A stretch of 64,000 nt of DNA. Origin: Cupriavidus basilensis (GTDB taxonomy: Bacteria > Pseudomonadota > Gammaproteobacteria > Burkholderiales > Burkholderiaceae). The translations under genes were made by a program, and so were the position numbers. Where the stretch lies: the NCBI RefSeq assembly GCF_008801925.2, contig NZ_CP062804.1:496001-560000 (forward strand), read 5' to 3'. Below the pieces are notes generated by a model that saw nothing but the letters and a program-made list of their open reading frames with translations, had not been told where the DNA came from and did not search any database. This document shows, piece after piece, positions 25,182-35,001 of this stretch. The stretch's first letter is position 1. Each line of letters opens with the position of its first letter.

Positions 25182-25619
25182 ATGTTCCAGCATCTGCTGC
25201 TGCCCGTCGACGGCTCGCCCCTGTCCGAAGCCGCTTTGCGCAAGGCCCTGGTGTTCGCCCGCGAGGCGCGGGCCCGGGTCACGGTGATCCGGGTGATCCC
25301 GGACTTCCATGTCTACACCTACCAGGTGGAGTTGCTGGCCGACACCCGTAAGCGATTCGTGCAGGAAGCCACCCGCAGTTCGGCGGACTACCTGAAAACC
25401 CTGGCCGCCGAAGCCGAGGCGGCGGACGTGACGTGCGAGACCCTTTGCGTCATACATGACCACCCGTATGAGGCCATCATCCAGGCCGCCCAGGAAAGGG
25501 AGTGCGACCTGATCGTGATGGCCTCGCACGGGCGGCGCGGCTTGCAGGGCGTGCTGATCGGCAGCGAAACCAACAAGGTACTGACGCATAGCAGTATCCC
25601 TGTACTGGTGTATCGCTAG
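25182..25619 (+). CDS. Universal stress protein, UspA family
   Basis: 145 aa single Usp domain. The start region MFQHLLLPVDGSPLSEAALRKAL is typical, and the C-terminal ATP-binding signature G-x2-G-x9-G-S/T is present as GRRGLQGVLIGSETNKV, so this is an ATP-binding Usp. AGGAGG lies 6 nt before the ATG, which decides the start against a frame reaching 24840. Convergent with tdh. Usually induced by stress or growth arrest; no regulator is visible here. Confidence 0.93.
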   Translation: MFQHLLLPVDGSPLSEAALRKALVFAREARARVTVIRVIPDFHVYTYQVELLADTRKRFVQEATRSSADYLKTLAAEAEAADVTCETLCVIHDHPYEAIIQAAQERECDLIVMASHGRRGLQGVLIGSETNKVLTHSSIPVLVYR

Positions 25620-25623
25620 CGGC

Positions 25624-26682
25624 TCATCGCAAGCGGCTTGCGGTCGCCTTGTCCGGCTGCGTCCAGTCCAGCACCACCTTGCCGCTGTTGCCCGACAGCA
25701 TGGCGGCAAAGCCGGCCTCGAAGTCGCCCACGCTGAAGCGATGCGTGATCATCGGCGTCAGGTCCAGCCCGCTTTGCAGCATGGCAACCATCTTGTACCA
25801 GGTCTCGAACATCTCGCGGCCGTAGATGCCCTTGATCTCCAGCCCCTTGAAAATCACCTGGTTCCAGTCTATCGCCATCTTCGATGGCGGTATGCCGAGC
25901 ATGGCAATCTTGCCGCCGTGGTTCATGTGCTCGAGCATGGTTGCAAAGGCGGTTGGCACACCGGACATTTCCATGCCCACGTCGAAGCCTTCCGTCATGT
26001 GCAATTCGGCGGCCACGTCTTTCAGGTTTTCGTGCTGCACGTTGACGGCGCGCGTGGCGCCCATCTTGCGCGCCAGCGCGAGCCGGTACTCGTTGACGTC
26101 GGTGATCACCACATTGCGCGCGCCCACGTGCCGAGCGATGGCGGCGGCCATGATGCCGATGGGGCCGGCGCCGGTGATCAGCACGTCCTCGCCCACCAGG
26201 TTGAAGGACAGCGCGGTGTGCGTGGCGTTGCCAAAGGGGTCGAAGATGGCGGCGATCTCGTCCGGGATGTCGTCGGGAATGCGGAACGCGTTGAAGGCCG
26301 GAATCACCAGGTACTCGGCAAAGGCGCCGGCGCGGTTCACGCCCACGCCCACCGAATTGCGGCACAGGTGGCGGCGCCCGGCGCGGCAGTTGCGGCAGAA
26401 GCCGCAGGTGATGTGCCCCTCGCCGGAAACGCGGTCGCCAATGGCCAGCCCGCGCACTTCCTGCCCGATGGCGACGATCTCGCCTACATACTCGTGCCCC
26501 ACCTGCATCGGCACGGGGATGGTGTTCTGCGCCCACTCGTCCCATTTCCAGATATGGATGTCGGTGCCGCAGATGGCCGTCTGGCGGATGCGGATCATCA
26601 CATCGTTGTGGCCGACTTCCGGCTCGGCAATGTCGGTCAGCGTCAGGCCGGGCGCGCGTTCGAGTTTGGCGAGGGCTTTCAT
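25624..26682 (-). CDS. tdh: L-threonine 3-dehydrogenase
   Basis: 352 aa zinc-dependent medium-chain dehydrogenase oxidising L-threonine to 2-amino-3-oxobutanoate with NAD. Catalytic zinc ligands are Cys in [10 protein letters not shown] and the His-Glu pair in VGHEYVG; structural zinc Cys cluster [15 protein letters not shown]; cofactor loop [24 protein letters not shown] and [10 protein letters not shown] are Tdh-specific. It lies 57 nt downstream of kbl on the same strand, giving the standard two-gene threonine-to-glycine pathway. Confidence 0.97.
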   Translation of the reverse strand: MKALAKLERAPGLTLTDIAEPEVGHNDVMIRIRQTAICGTDIHIWKWDEWAQNTIPVPMQVGHEYVGEIVAIGQEVRGLAIGDRVSGEGHITCGFCRNCRAGRRHLCRNSVGVGVNRAGAFAEYLVIPAFNAFRIPDDIPDEIAAIFDPFGNATHTALSFNLVGEDVLITGAGPIGIMAAAIARHVGARNVVITDVNEYRLALARKMGATRAVNVQHENLKDVAAELHMTEGFDVGMEMSGVPTAFATMLEHMNHGGKIAMLGIPPSKMAIDWNQVIFKGLEIKGIYGREMFETWYKMVAMLQSGLDLTPMITHRFSVGDFEAGFAAMLSGNSGKVVLDWTQPDKATASRLR

Positions 26683-26739
26683 GGGGGAGCCTCCTGCTTG
26701 GAGCGTGGATGAAGCGCTTGGGTGATGCTCTAGTGCCGC

Positions 26740-27942
26740 TCAGGCGATGGCGCCGAACCTGCGGCCTACCTTGGCAAACGCGGCCACGGCCCGCTCGATC
26801 TGCCCGGCCGTATGCGCTGCGCTCATCTGCGTGCGGATCCTTGCCCGGCCCTTGGGCACCACCGGGAAGGAGAAACCCACCACGTACACATGCTCTGCCA
26901 GCAACGCATCCGCCATGCCGGAAGCCAGCGCGGCGTCGCCCAGCATCACCGGGATGATGGGATGCTGGCCCGGTACCAGCGTAAAGCCCAGCGCCGTCAT
27001 CTCGCGGCGGAAATGCTCACCGTTCTGCCGCACGCGCGCCCGCAATGCCGCGCCTTCTTCGCTGGCCAGCAACTCCAGCACTTTCAGCGTGGCAGCGCAG
27101 ATGCTCGGCGCCAGCGAGTTGGAAAAAAGATAGGGCCGCGAGCGCTGCCGCAGCAACTCCACGATTTCCCGGTGCGCCGCCACATAGCCACCGGAGGCGC
27201 CGCCCAGCGCCTTGCCCAGCGTGCCGGTGATGATATCCACGCGGCCCTCCACGCCACACAGCTCCGGCGTGCCACGCCCGTGCTCTCCCACGAAACCCAC
27301 CGCGTGCGAATCGTCGACCATCACCAGCGCGCCGTAGCGGTCCGCCAGGTCGCAGATGGATTTGAGGTCCGCGATGATGCCATCCATCGAGAACACGCCA
27401 TCGGTGGCGATCAGCTTGAAGCGCGCGCCGGCGGCGTCCGCCTCCTGCAGCCGGGTCTCCAGGTCGGCCATGTCGTTGTTGCGGTAGCGATAGCGCCTGG
27501 CCTTGCACAGGCGCACGCCGTCGATGATGCTGGCGTGGTTGAGCTCATCGCTGATGACGGCGTCCTGGTCGTCGAGCAAGGTCTCGAACAGGCCGCCGTT
27601 GGCGTCGAAGCAACTGGAGTAGAGGATGCTGTCGCCGGTGTGGAGGAACTTGGCGAGTACGGCTTCGAGCGTCTTGTGCACGGACTGGGTGCCGCAGATG
27701 AAGCGGACCGAGGCCATGCCGAAACCGTCTTGCTCCAGGCCGCGCCGGGCGGCTTCGATCAGGCGGTGGTCATCTGCCAGGCCCAGGTAGTTGTTGGCGC
27801 AGAAGTTCAGTACATGCTCGCCGCCCGCCAGCCGGATATCGGCCGCCTGCGGGCTGGCGATGACGCGCTCGGATTTGTGGAAGCCGTCGGCGCGGATGGT
27901 GTTTAAGGTGTCGCGAAGGTGGGAGAGATAGCGGTCGCGCAT
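26740..27942 (-). CDS. kbl: 2-amino-3-ketobutyrate CoA ligase (glycine C-acetyltransferase)
   Basis: 400 aa PLP enzyme of the alpha-oxoamine synthase family. It cleaves 2-amino-3-oxobutanoate with CoA to glycine and acetyl-CoA. Visible blocks: [45 protein letters not shown], and the PLP lysine in [17 protein letters not shown] (near residue 245). AGGGG lies before the ATG. First gene of the kbl-tdh operon. Confidence 0.97.
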   Translation of the reverse strand: MRDRYLSHLRDTLNTIRADGFHKSERVIASPQAADIRLAGGEHVLNFCANNYLGLADDHRLIEAARRGLEQDGFGMASVRFICGTQSVHKTLEAVLAKFLHTGDSILYSSCFDANGGLFETLLDDQDAVISDELNHASIIDGVRLCKARRYRYRNNDMADLETRLQEADAAGARFKLIATDGVFSMDGIIADLKSICDLADRYGALVMVDDSHAVGFVGEHGRGTPELCGVEGRVDIITGTLGKALGGASGGYVAAHREIVELLRQRSRPYLFSNSLAPSICAATLKVLELLASEEGAALRARVRQNGEHFRREMTALGFTLVPGQHPIIPVMLGDAALASGMADALLAEHVYVVGFSFPVVPKGRARIRTQMSAAHTAGQIERAVAAFAKVGRRFGAIA

Positions 27943-28135
27943 GGGTAGTCCCCTGGGCTGGTGGATGGTGGCGTGGCGGGAGCCATCTTGTTGCGCTGCC
28001 GCATCCGCGTTGCGTTCCAGTCTTCATGGTATGGCGAAAGCGGGCCGGGCGCGAGGCATATGCCGCGCGTCACCGCCGCGCGGATGGTCCGTTCACAAGC
28101 TGCGCCGCCGTCTCAAACTCGGCTACAATCGCGCC

Positions 28136-28582
28136 ATGTTTCGCGCAGACCGCCCCTCCTTCTGCCGGGGAGTCCTGCTGTTGTTGCTGTTTGCAATGCA
28201 GCTCCTCACCCCGCTTCTGCACGGCCATCTCGGAACCCCGAAACTCCATGGCCTGCATGTGCACACGGCGCTCCATGGTGCGGTTAATTCTTATTCTCCT
28301 TCCGCTTCATCCCCTTCCTCCGCTTTGCCTGCGGGTTCCGCCGCGCTGATCGCGGTCGAGCCGCTTGAGGTCGATGTGCAGACCGCCATCGGGCCCATTG
28401 CCTTTTCCCTCCACGTGCAGGCCGCCGACGTGCTGATCGGTCTGGTCTTCGCGTTCCTGCTGTTTGCCGCGCGGCCGCTGCCGGTGTTCCGGCGCCTGCC
28501 GTGGCGCCAGCGCACGCCGCCCCGATGGCGTGGCAGCGACAGCAGGCCACCTCCCGCGCACGCCCCTCCCCTCTCTTGCTGA
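28136..28582 (+). CDS. His-rich small exported/membrane protein upstream of metal efflux genes
   Basis: 148 aa, family not recognised. The N-terminal basic stretch plus VLLLLLFAMQLLTPLL looks like a signal anchor; it is followed by a His cluster (HGHLGTPKLHGLHVHTALHG) suited to binding soft or transition metal ions, a Ser/Pro linker, and a second hydrophobic helix (ADVLIGLVFAFLLFAA) ending in an Arg/Pro-rich tail. Comparable small proteins often precede RND metal-efflux operons in Cupriavidus. The three efflux genes begin 95 nt downstream on the same strand. Confidence 0.65.
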   Translation: MFRADRPSFCRGVLLLLLFAMQLLTPLLHGHLGTPKLHGLHVHTALHGAVNSYSPSASSPSSALPAGSAALIAVEPLEVDVQTAIGPIAFSLHVQAADVLIGLVFAFLLFAARPLPVFRRLPWRQRTPPRWRGSDSRPPPAHAPPLSC

Positions 28583-28677
28583 TTCCCCTGCCGGCCACGC
28601 CGGCGGTGCACGCTCGCGCGCCTGATCGAGGCTGATCACGGCGTGCCGGGCGCTTCCATCCTGCTTTGGAGTCAGGC

Positions 28678-29751
28678 ATGTTTTCCCGTCGAGTTGTTTT
28701 CGTCGGCGCGCTGGTCGCGTCGACGCTGTTTCCCATTGGCATGGCCCGCGCGCAGGTACTGACGCTGTCCGATGCCCAGGCCCGCGCGCTCGGCGTGCGG
28801 TTTGATCCGGTCGCCGCTGCCGCGCAGCTTGAGACCGGCGCCAGCGCGCGCGTGGTGCTCAAGCCCGATGCGCAGTACGTGGTTGCCGCGCCTTATGCGG
28901 GCATGGTCTCGCGCGTGCTGGTGTCGATCGGCCAGGCGGTGCGCGCCGGCCAGCCGCTGGCCACCTTTGCCAGCCCGCAACTGTTCGAGGCCGGGCGTGC
29001 GCTGTCGGAAGCGCGCTCGCAGGCCAACCTGGCCCGCCTGGCGCTGGCGCGGGACCGTGGCTTGCACGATGACGGCATCATCCCGGGCAGCCGCTGGCAA
29101 GCTACGCAGGCACGCGCTGCCGAGGGCGCTGCGATGGTGCGCGCCCGCGAGGCCGAGATGGCTGCCGCGGGCATCGTGTTCGCGGCCGGCTCGGGTGAGC
29201 CGCAACTGGTGGCCGGCCGTGCCGGGCTGATTGCCGAGGTCAACGCCGTGCCTGGCACGCGCGTGGAAGGCGCCGCGCCGTTGTTCCGCATCGTGGACCC
29301 CACCGCGCTGGAACTTGACCTGCTGGTCGGCCGCGATGTGCCGGCTCCCACCGGCGGCGAACGTGTGGAAGTGCGCCAGCGCGGCGCCACCGGCACGGTG
29401 GCCGGCGTGGTCCCGGCAAGCGACGGCACCGCCGCCGTGCGCGTGCGCGCGGTGCTGGACAAGCGCGGTAGCCTGCAGGCTGGCGAGAGCGTGAATGTGA
29501 TCGTGCACTTGCGTAGCACACCCGACGCCAGCGGCGCGGGCCGCGTGCGGGTGCCGGCCATGGCGCTGACGTATTGGCGCGGCACGCCGGGCGTGTTCGT
29601 GGCGACCAAGACCGGCGTGCGCTACCAGACCGTGGTGGTCGAAGCCATGGACGATGCCGCCGCGACCGTGCGCGGCCCGCTGCCCGCCGGCACGCGCGTG
29701 GCGGTGGCCGGCGTGGGCGCGCTCAAGGGCATGCTCGCGGGAGGCCAGTGA
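28678..29751 (+). CDS. Periplasmic adaptor of HME-RND efflux (CzcB/CusB type)
   Basis: 357 aa membrane fusion protein. Signal peptide (VFVGALVASTLFPIGMARA), a biotinyl-lipoyl-like half (VVAAPYAGMVSRVLVSIGQAVRAGQPLATFASPQL), a short alpha-helical hairpin (about 100-170), second lipoyl half and beta-barrel. It links the inner-membrane RND pump to the outer-membrane channel. There is no Met-rich or His-rich N-terminal metal site of the CusB kind. The stop overlaps the start of the RND gene by one base, indicating coupling. Confidence 0.9.
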   Translation: MFSRRVVFVGALVASTLFPIGMARAQVLTLSDAQARALGVRFDPVAAAAQLETGASARVVLKPDAQYVVAAPYAGMVSRVLVSIGQAVRAGQPLATFASPQLFEAGRALSEARSQANLARLALARDRGLHDDGIIPGSRWQATQARAAEGAAMVRAREAEMAAAGIVFAAGSGEPQLVAGRAGLIAEVNAVPGTRVEGAAPLFRIVDPTALELDLLVGRDVPAPTGGERVEVRQRGATGTVAGVVPASDGTAAVRVRAVLDKRGSLQAGESVNVIVHLRSTPDASGAGRVRVPAMALTYWRGTPGVFVATKTGVRYQTVVVEAMDDAAATVRGPLPAGTRVAVAGVGALKGMLAGGQ

Positions 29752-32700
29752 TGCTTGCCGGCCTGATTGACTTCTCCCTGCGCCAGCGCGCGCTGGTGCT
29801 GATTGCCGCCTGCGTGCTGGCCGTGGCCGGAGCGTGGGCTTACTTGAAGTTGCCCATCGATGCCTTTCCGGACATCTCGCCCACCCAGGTCAAGGTCATC
29901 CTGAAGATCCCCGGCATGACGCCGGAGGAAGTCGAGCAGCGCGTCTCCACGCCGATCGAGCAGGAGCTGCTGGGCATCCCGCACAAGACCATCGTCCGCT
30001 CGGTGTCCAAGTACGGCATCAGCGACGTGACGGTCGATTTCGAGGAAGGCGTGGACAGCTACTGGGCCCGCCAGCAGGTGTCCGAGCGGCTCGCCGGCCT
30101 GCTGCGCGACCTGCCGGCCAACGCCATCGGTGGGCTGGCGCCGATCACCACGCCGCTGGGCGAGATGTTCATGTTCACGGTGGAGGGCGATGCCTTCTCG
30201 CTGGCCGAGCGGCGCCGCGTGCTGGACTGGGTGCTGCGCCCGGCCTTGCGCACGGTGCCCGGTGTGGCGGACGTCAACGCGCTGGGCGGCGAGGTGCGCA
30301 GCTACGAGGTCATCCCTGACCCGGCGCGGCTGCGCGCCCGCGGCGTCACGCTGGAACAACTGCGCCAGGCGCTCGACGCCAACAACCGCAATGACGGCGC
30401 GGGCCGGGTGGAGCAGGGCGACGAGAACTGGGTGGTGCGCGTGGAAGGCGGCGTGCGCGGCGTCGAAGACTTGCGCCAGGTGGCCGTTGCCGCGCCGGGC
30501 GGGCGCAACGGCATGCCGCTGGTGACGGTGGGCGACGTGGCCACCGTCAGGCTCGGCGTGGCCACGCGCAACGGCGCGGTCAGCAAGGACGGGCGTGGCG
30601 AAGCGGTGCAGGGGCTGGTGCTGGCCCTGCGCGGCGCCGATGCCCGCCAGCTGGTCGCCGACGTGCAGGCCAGGCTGGATGCGCTGGCGCCGCAGCTGCC
30701 CAAGGGCATGTCCACGCACGTGTTCTACAACCGGGGTGAACTGGTCACGCGTGCCGCCAATACCGTGGTGCGGGCCCTGATCGAGGCCAGCCTGCTGGTG
30801 GTGGTGACGCTGTACCTGTTTCTCGGCGGCCTGCGCGCGGCGCTGGTGGTGGCGGCAACCCTGCCGCTGTCGATGCTGGCGACCTTCCTGCTGATGCGCT
30901 ATGTGGGGCTGACCGCCAACCTGATGAGCCTGGGCGGCCTGGCGATTGCGCTGGGCATGCTGGTGGACGCGGCGGTGGTAGTGGTGGAGAACATCGAATC
31001 CGCCTTGGCGAAGGCGCACGAACGCAAGTCCGACCCATCGCTGCGCGGCGCGGTGATCCGCCATGCTGTCGCCAGCGTAGCGGTGCCGATGCTGGCCGGG
31101 GTGTCGATCATCGCGATCGTGTTCCTGCCGCTGCTGTCGCTGCAAGGCCTGGAAGGCAAGCTGTTTGGCCCGGTGGCGCTGACCATCGTGCTGGCGCTGG
31201 CGTCGTCGGTGGCGATCGCGTTCACGGTGGTGCCGGCGCTGGCGTCGCTGCTGCTGCGCGCGCATGCGGACGAGACGCCGTACCTGATGCGCAAGGTGGC
31301 ACGCGGCTTTGCCCGGCTGCAGGACTGGAGCGGGCGGCATCCGCGCGCGGTCTTTGCCTCTGCGGGCGTGGCGCTGGCCGTGGCGGTGGCGCTATACCTG
31401 TCGGTGGGCAAGACCTTCATGCCCACCATGGATGAGGGCGACATGATCGTGCAGCTGCAGAAGGCCCCTTCGGTCTCGCTGGCCACCTCGGTGGACCTGG
31501 ACCTGCGGGTGCAGCAGGCGCTGCTGGCCGAGGTGCCGGAGATCCGCTCGATCGTGGCGCGCTCCGGCTCGGACGATCTTGGCCTCGATCCGATGGGGCT
31601 GAACGAGACCGACACCTTCCTCGTGCTGCAGCCAAAGGACCAGTGGCGCGGCAGCAAGGAGGACATCGCCATCGCCATCCGCCGCGTCATGGAGCGTTTC
31701 CCGGGCGTGGTGTATGGCTTCACGCAGCCGATCGAGATGCGCGTCTCGGAGATGCTGACCGGCACGCGCGGCGACGTGGCCATCAAAGTGTTCGGCTCGG
31801 ATCTGGGCGCCATCGACACGGCGGCGCAGGCCATTGCCGCGCGCGTGCGCAAGATCCCCGGCGCGGCCGAAGTGATCGCGCCCAGCAACGAGGGCGTGCA
31901 GTACCTCACGCTCGCGCTGGACCGCGCCGCCGTCGGCCGCGCGGGGCTCTCCGGCGATGCGCTGCAAGCGTTGCTGCGCGCCCAGGTGGAGGGCGACCGG
32001 ATCGGCATCGTGCCGGAGGGCACGGTGCGCACACCGCTGATCCTGCGTGGCAGCGATAGCCTGCGGCAGACGCCGGAGAGCTTCACCAGCCTGCAGGTGA
32101 CGGCGCCGGACGGCACGTCCTGGCCGCTCACCTCCCTGGCACAGGTGCGGCGCGTGGAAGGTCCGGTGCGCATCAATCACGAAGACGGCGGGCGCTTTGC
32201 GGTGATCCAGGTCAGCGTGGAAGGACGCGACCTGACCGGCTTCGTGCAGGAGGCACAAACGGCCGTGGCGGGCCTGTCCGGACTGCCCAAGGGATTGCGC
32301 GTGGCCTGGGGCGGCCAGTTCGAAAACCAGCAGCGCGCCGCCGCGCGCCTTGCGCTGGTGGTGCCGCTGGCGCTGGGTGCCATCTTCCTGCTGCTGATGC
32401 TGACCTTCCGCTCGATCCGCCAGGCGGTGCTCGTCATCGCCAATATTCCGTTCGCGCTGGTGGGCGGCATCGCCGCGCTGCGGGTGGCGGGCGAGTACCT
32501 GTCGGTGCCGGCCTCGGTGGGCTTTATCGCGCTGCTGGGCATTGCCGTGCTCAACGGCGTGGTGCTGGTTTCGCATTTCAATACCTTGCTGGAGGAAGGG
32601 CTGCCAATGGCCGAGGCGGTGCGCACCGGCGTGCGCGACCGCTTGCGGCCGGTCCTGATGACCGCCTGCATCACGGCGCTGGGGATGATCCCTCTGCTGC

Positions 32701-32888
32701 TCGCCACCGGGCCCGGCTCTGAGATCCAGCGCCCGCTGGCCATCGTTGTCTCGGGTGGCCTGGTCAGCTCAACCGCGCTGACTTTGCTGTTGTTGCCGCT
32801 GTTGTTCGAGCGCTTTGGCGTGGCGCGGTCGCGCGAGAACAAGCCAGGCCGCATCGCGCAAGGAGAAGCACAAGGAGAGGCGCAATGA
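29751..32888 (+). CDS. Heavy-metal RND efflux permease (CzcA/CusA family)
   Basis: 1045 aa, 12-helix proton-driven pump of the HME-RND group, inner membrane with large periplasmic domains. It begins with the family opening IDFSLRQRALVLIAACVLAVAGAWAYLKLPIDAFPDISPTQV (about 5-46). The fourth-helix motif is AIALGMLVDAAVVVVENIE with Asp406 and is closer to the AIG-x3-DAA form described for monovalent-metal (Cu/Ag) pumps than to the DFG form of Zn/Co pumps. The periplasmic TFMPTMDEGDMIVQLQ segment is Met-rich. Cation specificity is inferred only. Confidence 0.94.
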   Translation: MLAGLIDFSLRQRALVLIAACVLAVAGAWAYLKLPIDAFPDISPTQVKVILKIPGMTPEEVEQRVSTPIEQELLGIPHKTIVRSVSKYGISDVTVDFEEGVDSYWARQQVSERLAGLLRDLPANAIGGLAPITTPLGEMFMFTVEGDAFSLAERRRVLDWVLRPALRTVPGVADVNALGGEVRSYEVIPDPARLRARGVTLEQLRQALDANNRNDGAGRVEQGDENWVVRVEGGVRGVEDLRQVAVAAPGGRNGMPLVTVGDVATVRLGVATRNGAVSKDGRGEAVQGLVLALRGADARQLVADVQARLDALAPQLPKGMSTHVFYNRGELVTRAANTVVRALIEASLLVVVTLYLFLGGLRAALVVAATLPLSMLATFLLMRYVGLTANLMSLGGLAIALGMLVDAAVVVVENIESALAKAHERKSDPSLRGAVIRHAVASVAVPMLAGVSIIAIVFLPLLSLQGLEGKLFGPVALTIVLALASSVAIAFTVVPALASLLLRAHADETPYLMRKVARGFARLQDWSGRHPRAVFASAGVALAVAVALYLSVGKTFMPTMDEGDMIVQLQKAPSVSLATSVDLDLRVQQALLAEVPEIRSIVARSGSDDLGLDPMGLNETDTFLVLQPKDQWRGSKEDIAIAIRRVMERFPGVVYGFTQPIEMRVSEMLTGTRGDVAIKVFGSDLGAIDTAAQAIAARVRKIPGAAEVIAPSNEGVQYLTLALDRAAVGRAGLSGDALQALLRAQVEGDRIGIVPEGTVRTPLILRGSDSLRQTPESFTSLQVTAPDGTSWPLTSLAQVRRVEGPVRINHEDGGRFAVIQVSVEGRDLTGFVQEAQTAVAGLSGLPKGLRVAWGGQFENQQRAAARLALVVPLALGAIFLLLMLTFRSIRQAVLVIANIPFALVGGIAALRVAGEYLSVPASVGFIALLGIAVLNGVVLVSHFNTLLEEGLPMAEAVRTGVRDRLRPVLMTACITALGMIPLLLATGPGSEIQRPLAIVVSGGLVSSTALTLLLLPLLFERFGVARSRENKPGRIAQGEAQGEAQ

Positions 32889-34159
32889 GAGGCGCAATGA
32901 GCAAGATGGCAGCCGCGGCTGCCATGATCGCGGCCACCGGGATGCCGGGTGCCGTGTGGGCGCAAGCAGCCATGCTGGCGCAGGCCGGCGTGCTGCCCCT
33001 TGAGTCCGCCGTGCGCGACGCCGTTGGCCAGTCGCCGGACGTGCAGATGGCCGAGGCTCGCCGCGATGCGGTGCTGGCCCGGGCGGACGGTATCCGTGCA
33101 GGCACCGCCGAGGCCGTGGTGCGGGCCATCGGGCAGCGCCGCCAGGTGCGTGAGCCCACCGACCGGTTTCCCGAAGGGCAACTGGCACTGGAGCGCCCGC
33201 TGCGGCTTTGGGGCAAGGCCGACGCCGATGGCGAACTGGCCGATGCCACGGCGCAGTCAGGCCAGCTCGCCGTGATGGATGCGCGTCATGAAGTTTCGCG
33301 GCAAATCCTGTCGCTGTGGTTCGGGGCGCTGCGCGCGCAACAGGCGCGGCTGGCGGCGCAGGGCAACGACAGCCTGGCGGGCGAGCTGGCGGCCGTGACC
33401 GCACGCCGGGTGCAGGCTGGCGATGCGGCGCCCATGGACCATGAGCTTCTGCTGGCCGAGCGCGCCCGCACCGCTGCCGCGCTGGCCAGCGCGCGCGCGG
33501 CAGAAGCAGCGGCGGCGGCCGAGCTGCGGGCGCGCTTCCCGGGCCTGGGCGTGCCCGGCGGCCTGCCGGCGGATGTGCGCCTGCAGGCGTTGCCGGACGA
33601 CCCCGCCGATGCGCTGCGCAGCCGCTATGTGGAGGATAGCCACGAGTTTCGCCTCGCCCAGTCCCAGGAGACGCAAGCCCAGCGGCAGGCCCGGCGCACC
33701 GACCTGGAGCGCAAACCGGACCCGACCGTGGGCGTGTTCTTCACGGTGGAGCGCGGCGGCGCGGAGCGGATTGCGGGCGTGAGCATCAGCATGCCGCTTG
33801 GCTCCGCGCACCGGCGTTCGGCGGCGGTGGCCGCAGCGGCCGACGCGGAGGCCGCCGCCCGCAGCCGGGTGGCGGTGGAGCGCAGGATTGGCGCCGAGTT
33901 CGAGGTGCTGTACCGCGGCCTGGAAGGCAAGCGCGCCGCAGCCGTGGCGCAGGCCGAAGCGCTCGCGCTGCAGCGCAGTGCCGCGGCACGCACCGGCCGG
34001 GCCTACAAGGCGGGGGAAACCGGCCTGAGTGAGCTGCTGATGGTCCGGCGTGCCTTGGCCGATACCACGCTGGCCGAACGCGTGGCGCTGGTCGATGCGC
34101 TGGAGGCGGACAGCCGGTTGCGGCTGGACCTGCACCGGATGTGGGATTTCGACGATTGA
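32885..34159 (+). CDS. TolC-family outer-membrane factor (CzcC type)
   Basis: 424 aa outer-membrane channel subunit. Signal peptide ends near GAVWAQA; two homologous halves of long Ala/Arg/Glu-rich helices follow (AEARRDAVLARADGIRAG; AVAAAADAEAAARSRVAVERR), as in TolC/CzcC proteins, and the YKAGETGLSELLMVRRAL element of the second half is conserved. The first ATG overlaps the permease stop (ATGA); another in-frame ATG lies 12 nt later within a duplicated GAGGCGCAATGA, so the start is ambiguous. Completes the three-part pump. Confidence 0.88.
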   Translation: MRGAMSKMAAAAAMIAATGMPGAVWAQAAMLAQAGVLPLESAVRDAVGQSPDVQMAEARRDAVLARADGIRAGTAEAVVRAIGQRRQVREPTDRFPEGQLALERPLRLWGKADADGELADATAQSGQLAVMDARHEVSRQILSLWFGALRAQQARLAAQGNDSLAGELAAVTARRVQAGDAAPMDHELLLAERARTAAALASARAAEAAAAAELRARFPGLGVPGGLPADVRLQALPDDPADALRSRYVEDSHEFRLAQSQETQAQRQARRTDLERKPDPTVGVFFTVERGGAERIAGVSISMPLGSAHRRSAAVAAAADAEAAARSRVAVERRIGAEFEVLYRGLEGKRAAAVAQAEALALQRSAAARTGRAYKAGETGLSELLMVRRALADTTLAERVALVDALEADSRLRLDLHRMWDFDD

Positions 34160-34166
34160 GCCAGTG

Positions 34167-34195
34167 GCTGCCCGGGTGCGTTGCGCCCGGGCAGC
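34167..34195. terminator. Strong hairpin between convergent genes
   Basis: GCTGCCCGGG and CCCGGGCAGC form a perfect 10-base stem around a 9-base loop, 7 nt past the tolC-type stop and 3 nt past the TetR stop on the other strand. It lacks a T-tract but its placement suits a bidirectional terminator. Confidence 0.5.
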
Positions 34196-34198
34196 GGG

Positions 34199-34894
34199 CT
34201 ACCGGCTTGCGCGGCCGGCCCGTTTGACCGGATGCGCGGCATCGGCTGCCTCGCCAGCCACCTGCGCGCTCGCCAGCAGGCCGCGCAGGAACAGCATCAG
34301 CATCCGGCCGGTCGGGTCGGCGCTCGTCGTGCCCCGTTGCAGCGCGAGGCCATGGGCGAGCGCCATGAATCCCGCGGCCAGCTCTTCCGGCTGGGCCGGC
34401 GGCACGCGGCCCAGATGGCGGAACAGGCGCTCGATCAGGCCGCCGAGTTCGCCGCGATGCGTCTCGCAGACCGCACGGTAAACGCTGGCAAACGAGGGGC
34501 TGCGATTGGCGTGCATCTGCAACTCGATCGATAGCATGGCCCAGTCGGCATCCGCATGGAGCGCCGCGGCCCAGGCATCCAGGCCCGCGAGCACCTCTGC
34601 GCCGGTGTGCTCCGCCGTGTCGAACACCGCTGCCAGCTGCTTTGCCTCGGCCTCCATATGGCCGCGCAGCAGATCTAGCAGCAGCGCCTCCTTGTCCGGG
34701 AAGTTCGAATAGAACGCCCCCTGCGAATAGCCCGCTTCCTCCGCGATATCCCGGATCGACGTGCCGCCAAAGCCGCGCTGCATCAACAAACTGCGCGCGG
34801 CCTCAAGCAGGCGCTCGCGGGTCTGCGCCTGGCTTTGCTCGCGGCTCAGGCGCTTGCGCGGGGCGGGTGGCTTCGTTGGCGTGGCATTGGGCAT
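34199..34894 (-). CDS. TetR/AcrR family transcriptional regulator
   Basis: 231 aa. The N-terminal helix-turn-helix reads TRERLLEAARSLLMQRGFGGTSIRDIAEEAGYSQGAFYSNFPDKEALLLDLL, the standard TetR DNA-binding domain; the C-terminal ligand domain is all-helical. The ATG at 34894 is chosen because it removes an implausible 27-residue leader that would cover the intergenic operator; ATG 34945 is an alternative. Divergent from an epimerase/reductase gene that shares the operator region, so this is its probable repressor. Confidence 0.9.
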   Translation of the reverse strand: MPNATPTKPPAPRKRLSREQSQAQTRERLLEAARSLLMQRGFGGTSIRDIAEEAGYSQGAFYSNFPDKEALLLDLLRGHMEAEAKQLAAVFDTAEHTGAEVLAGLDAWAAALHADADWAMLSIELQMHANRSPSFASVYRAVCETHRGELGGLIERLFRHLGRVPPAQPEELAAGFMALAHGLALQRGTTSADPTGRMLMLFLRGLLASAQVAGEAADAAHPVKRAGRASR

Positions 34895-34949
34895 AGCGAG
34901 AGGGATTGCCGTATCGATTGCATTTGGGATTTCACCTGCTATCATAACG

Positions 34950-34965
34950 GATATCAATTGATATC
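34950..34965. promoter_or_regulatory. 16-bp perfect palindrome, candidate TetR operator
   Basis: A self-complementary 16-mer (half GATATCAA / TTGATATC) lies between the divergent tetR and reductase genes, 36 nt before the reductase ATG. The surrounding AT-rich stretch probably contains both promoters. Confidence 0.6.
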
Positions 34966-35001
34966 TGAATTTCAAATGATCTTCGAGATAAAGGCCTGTC
35001 C

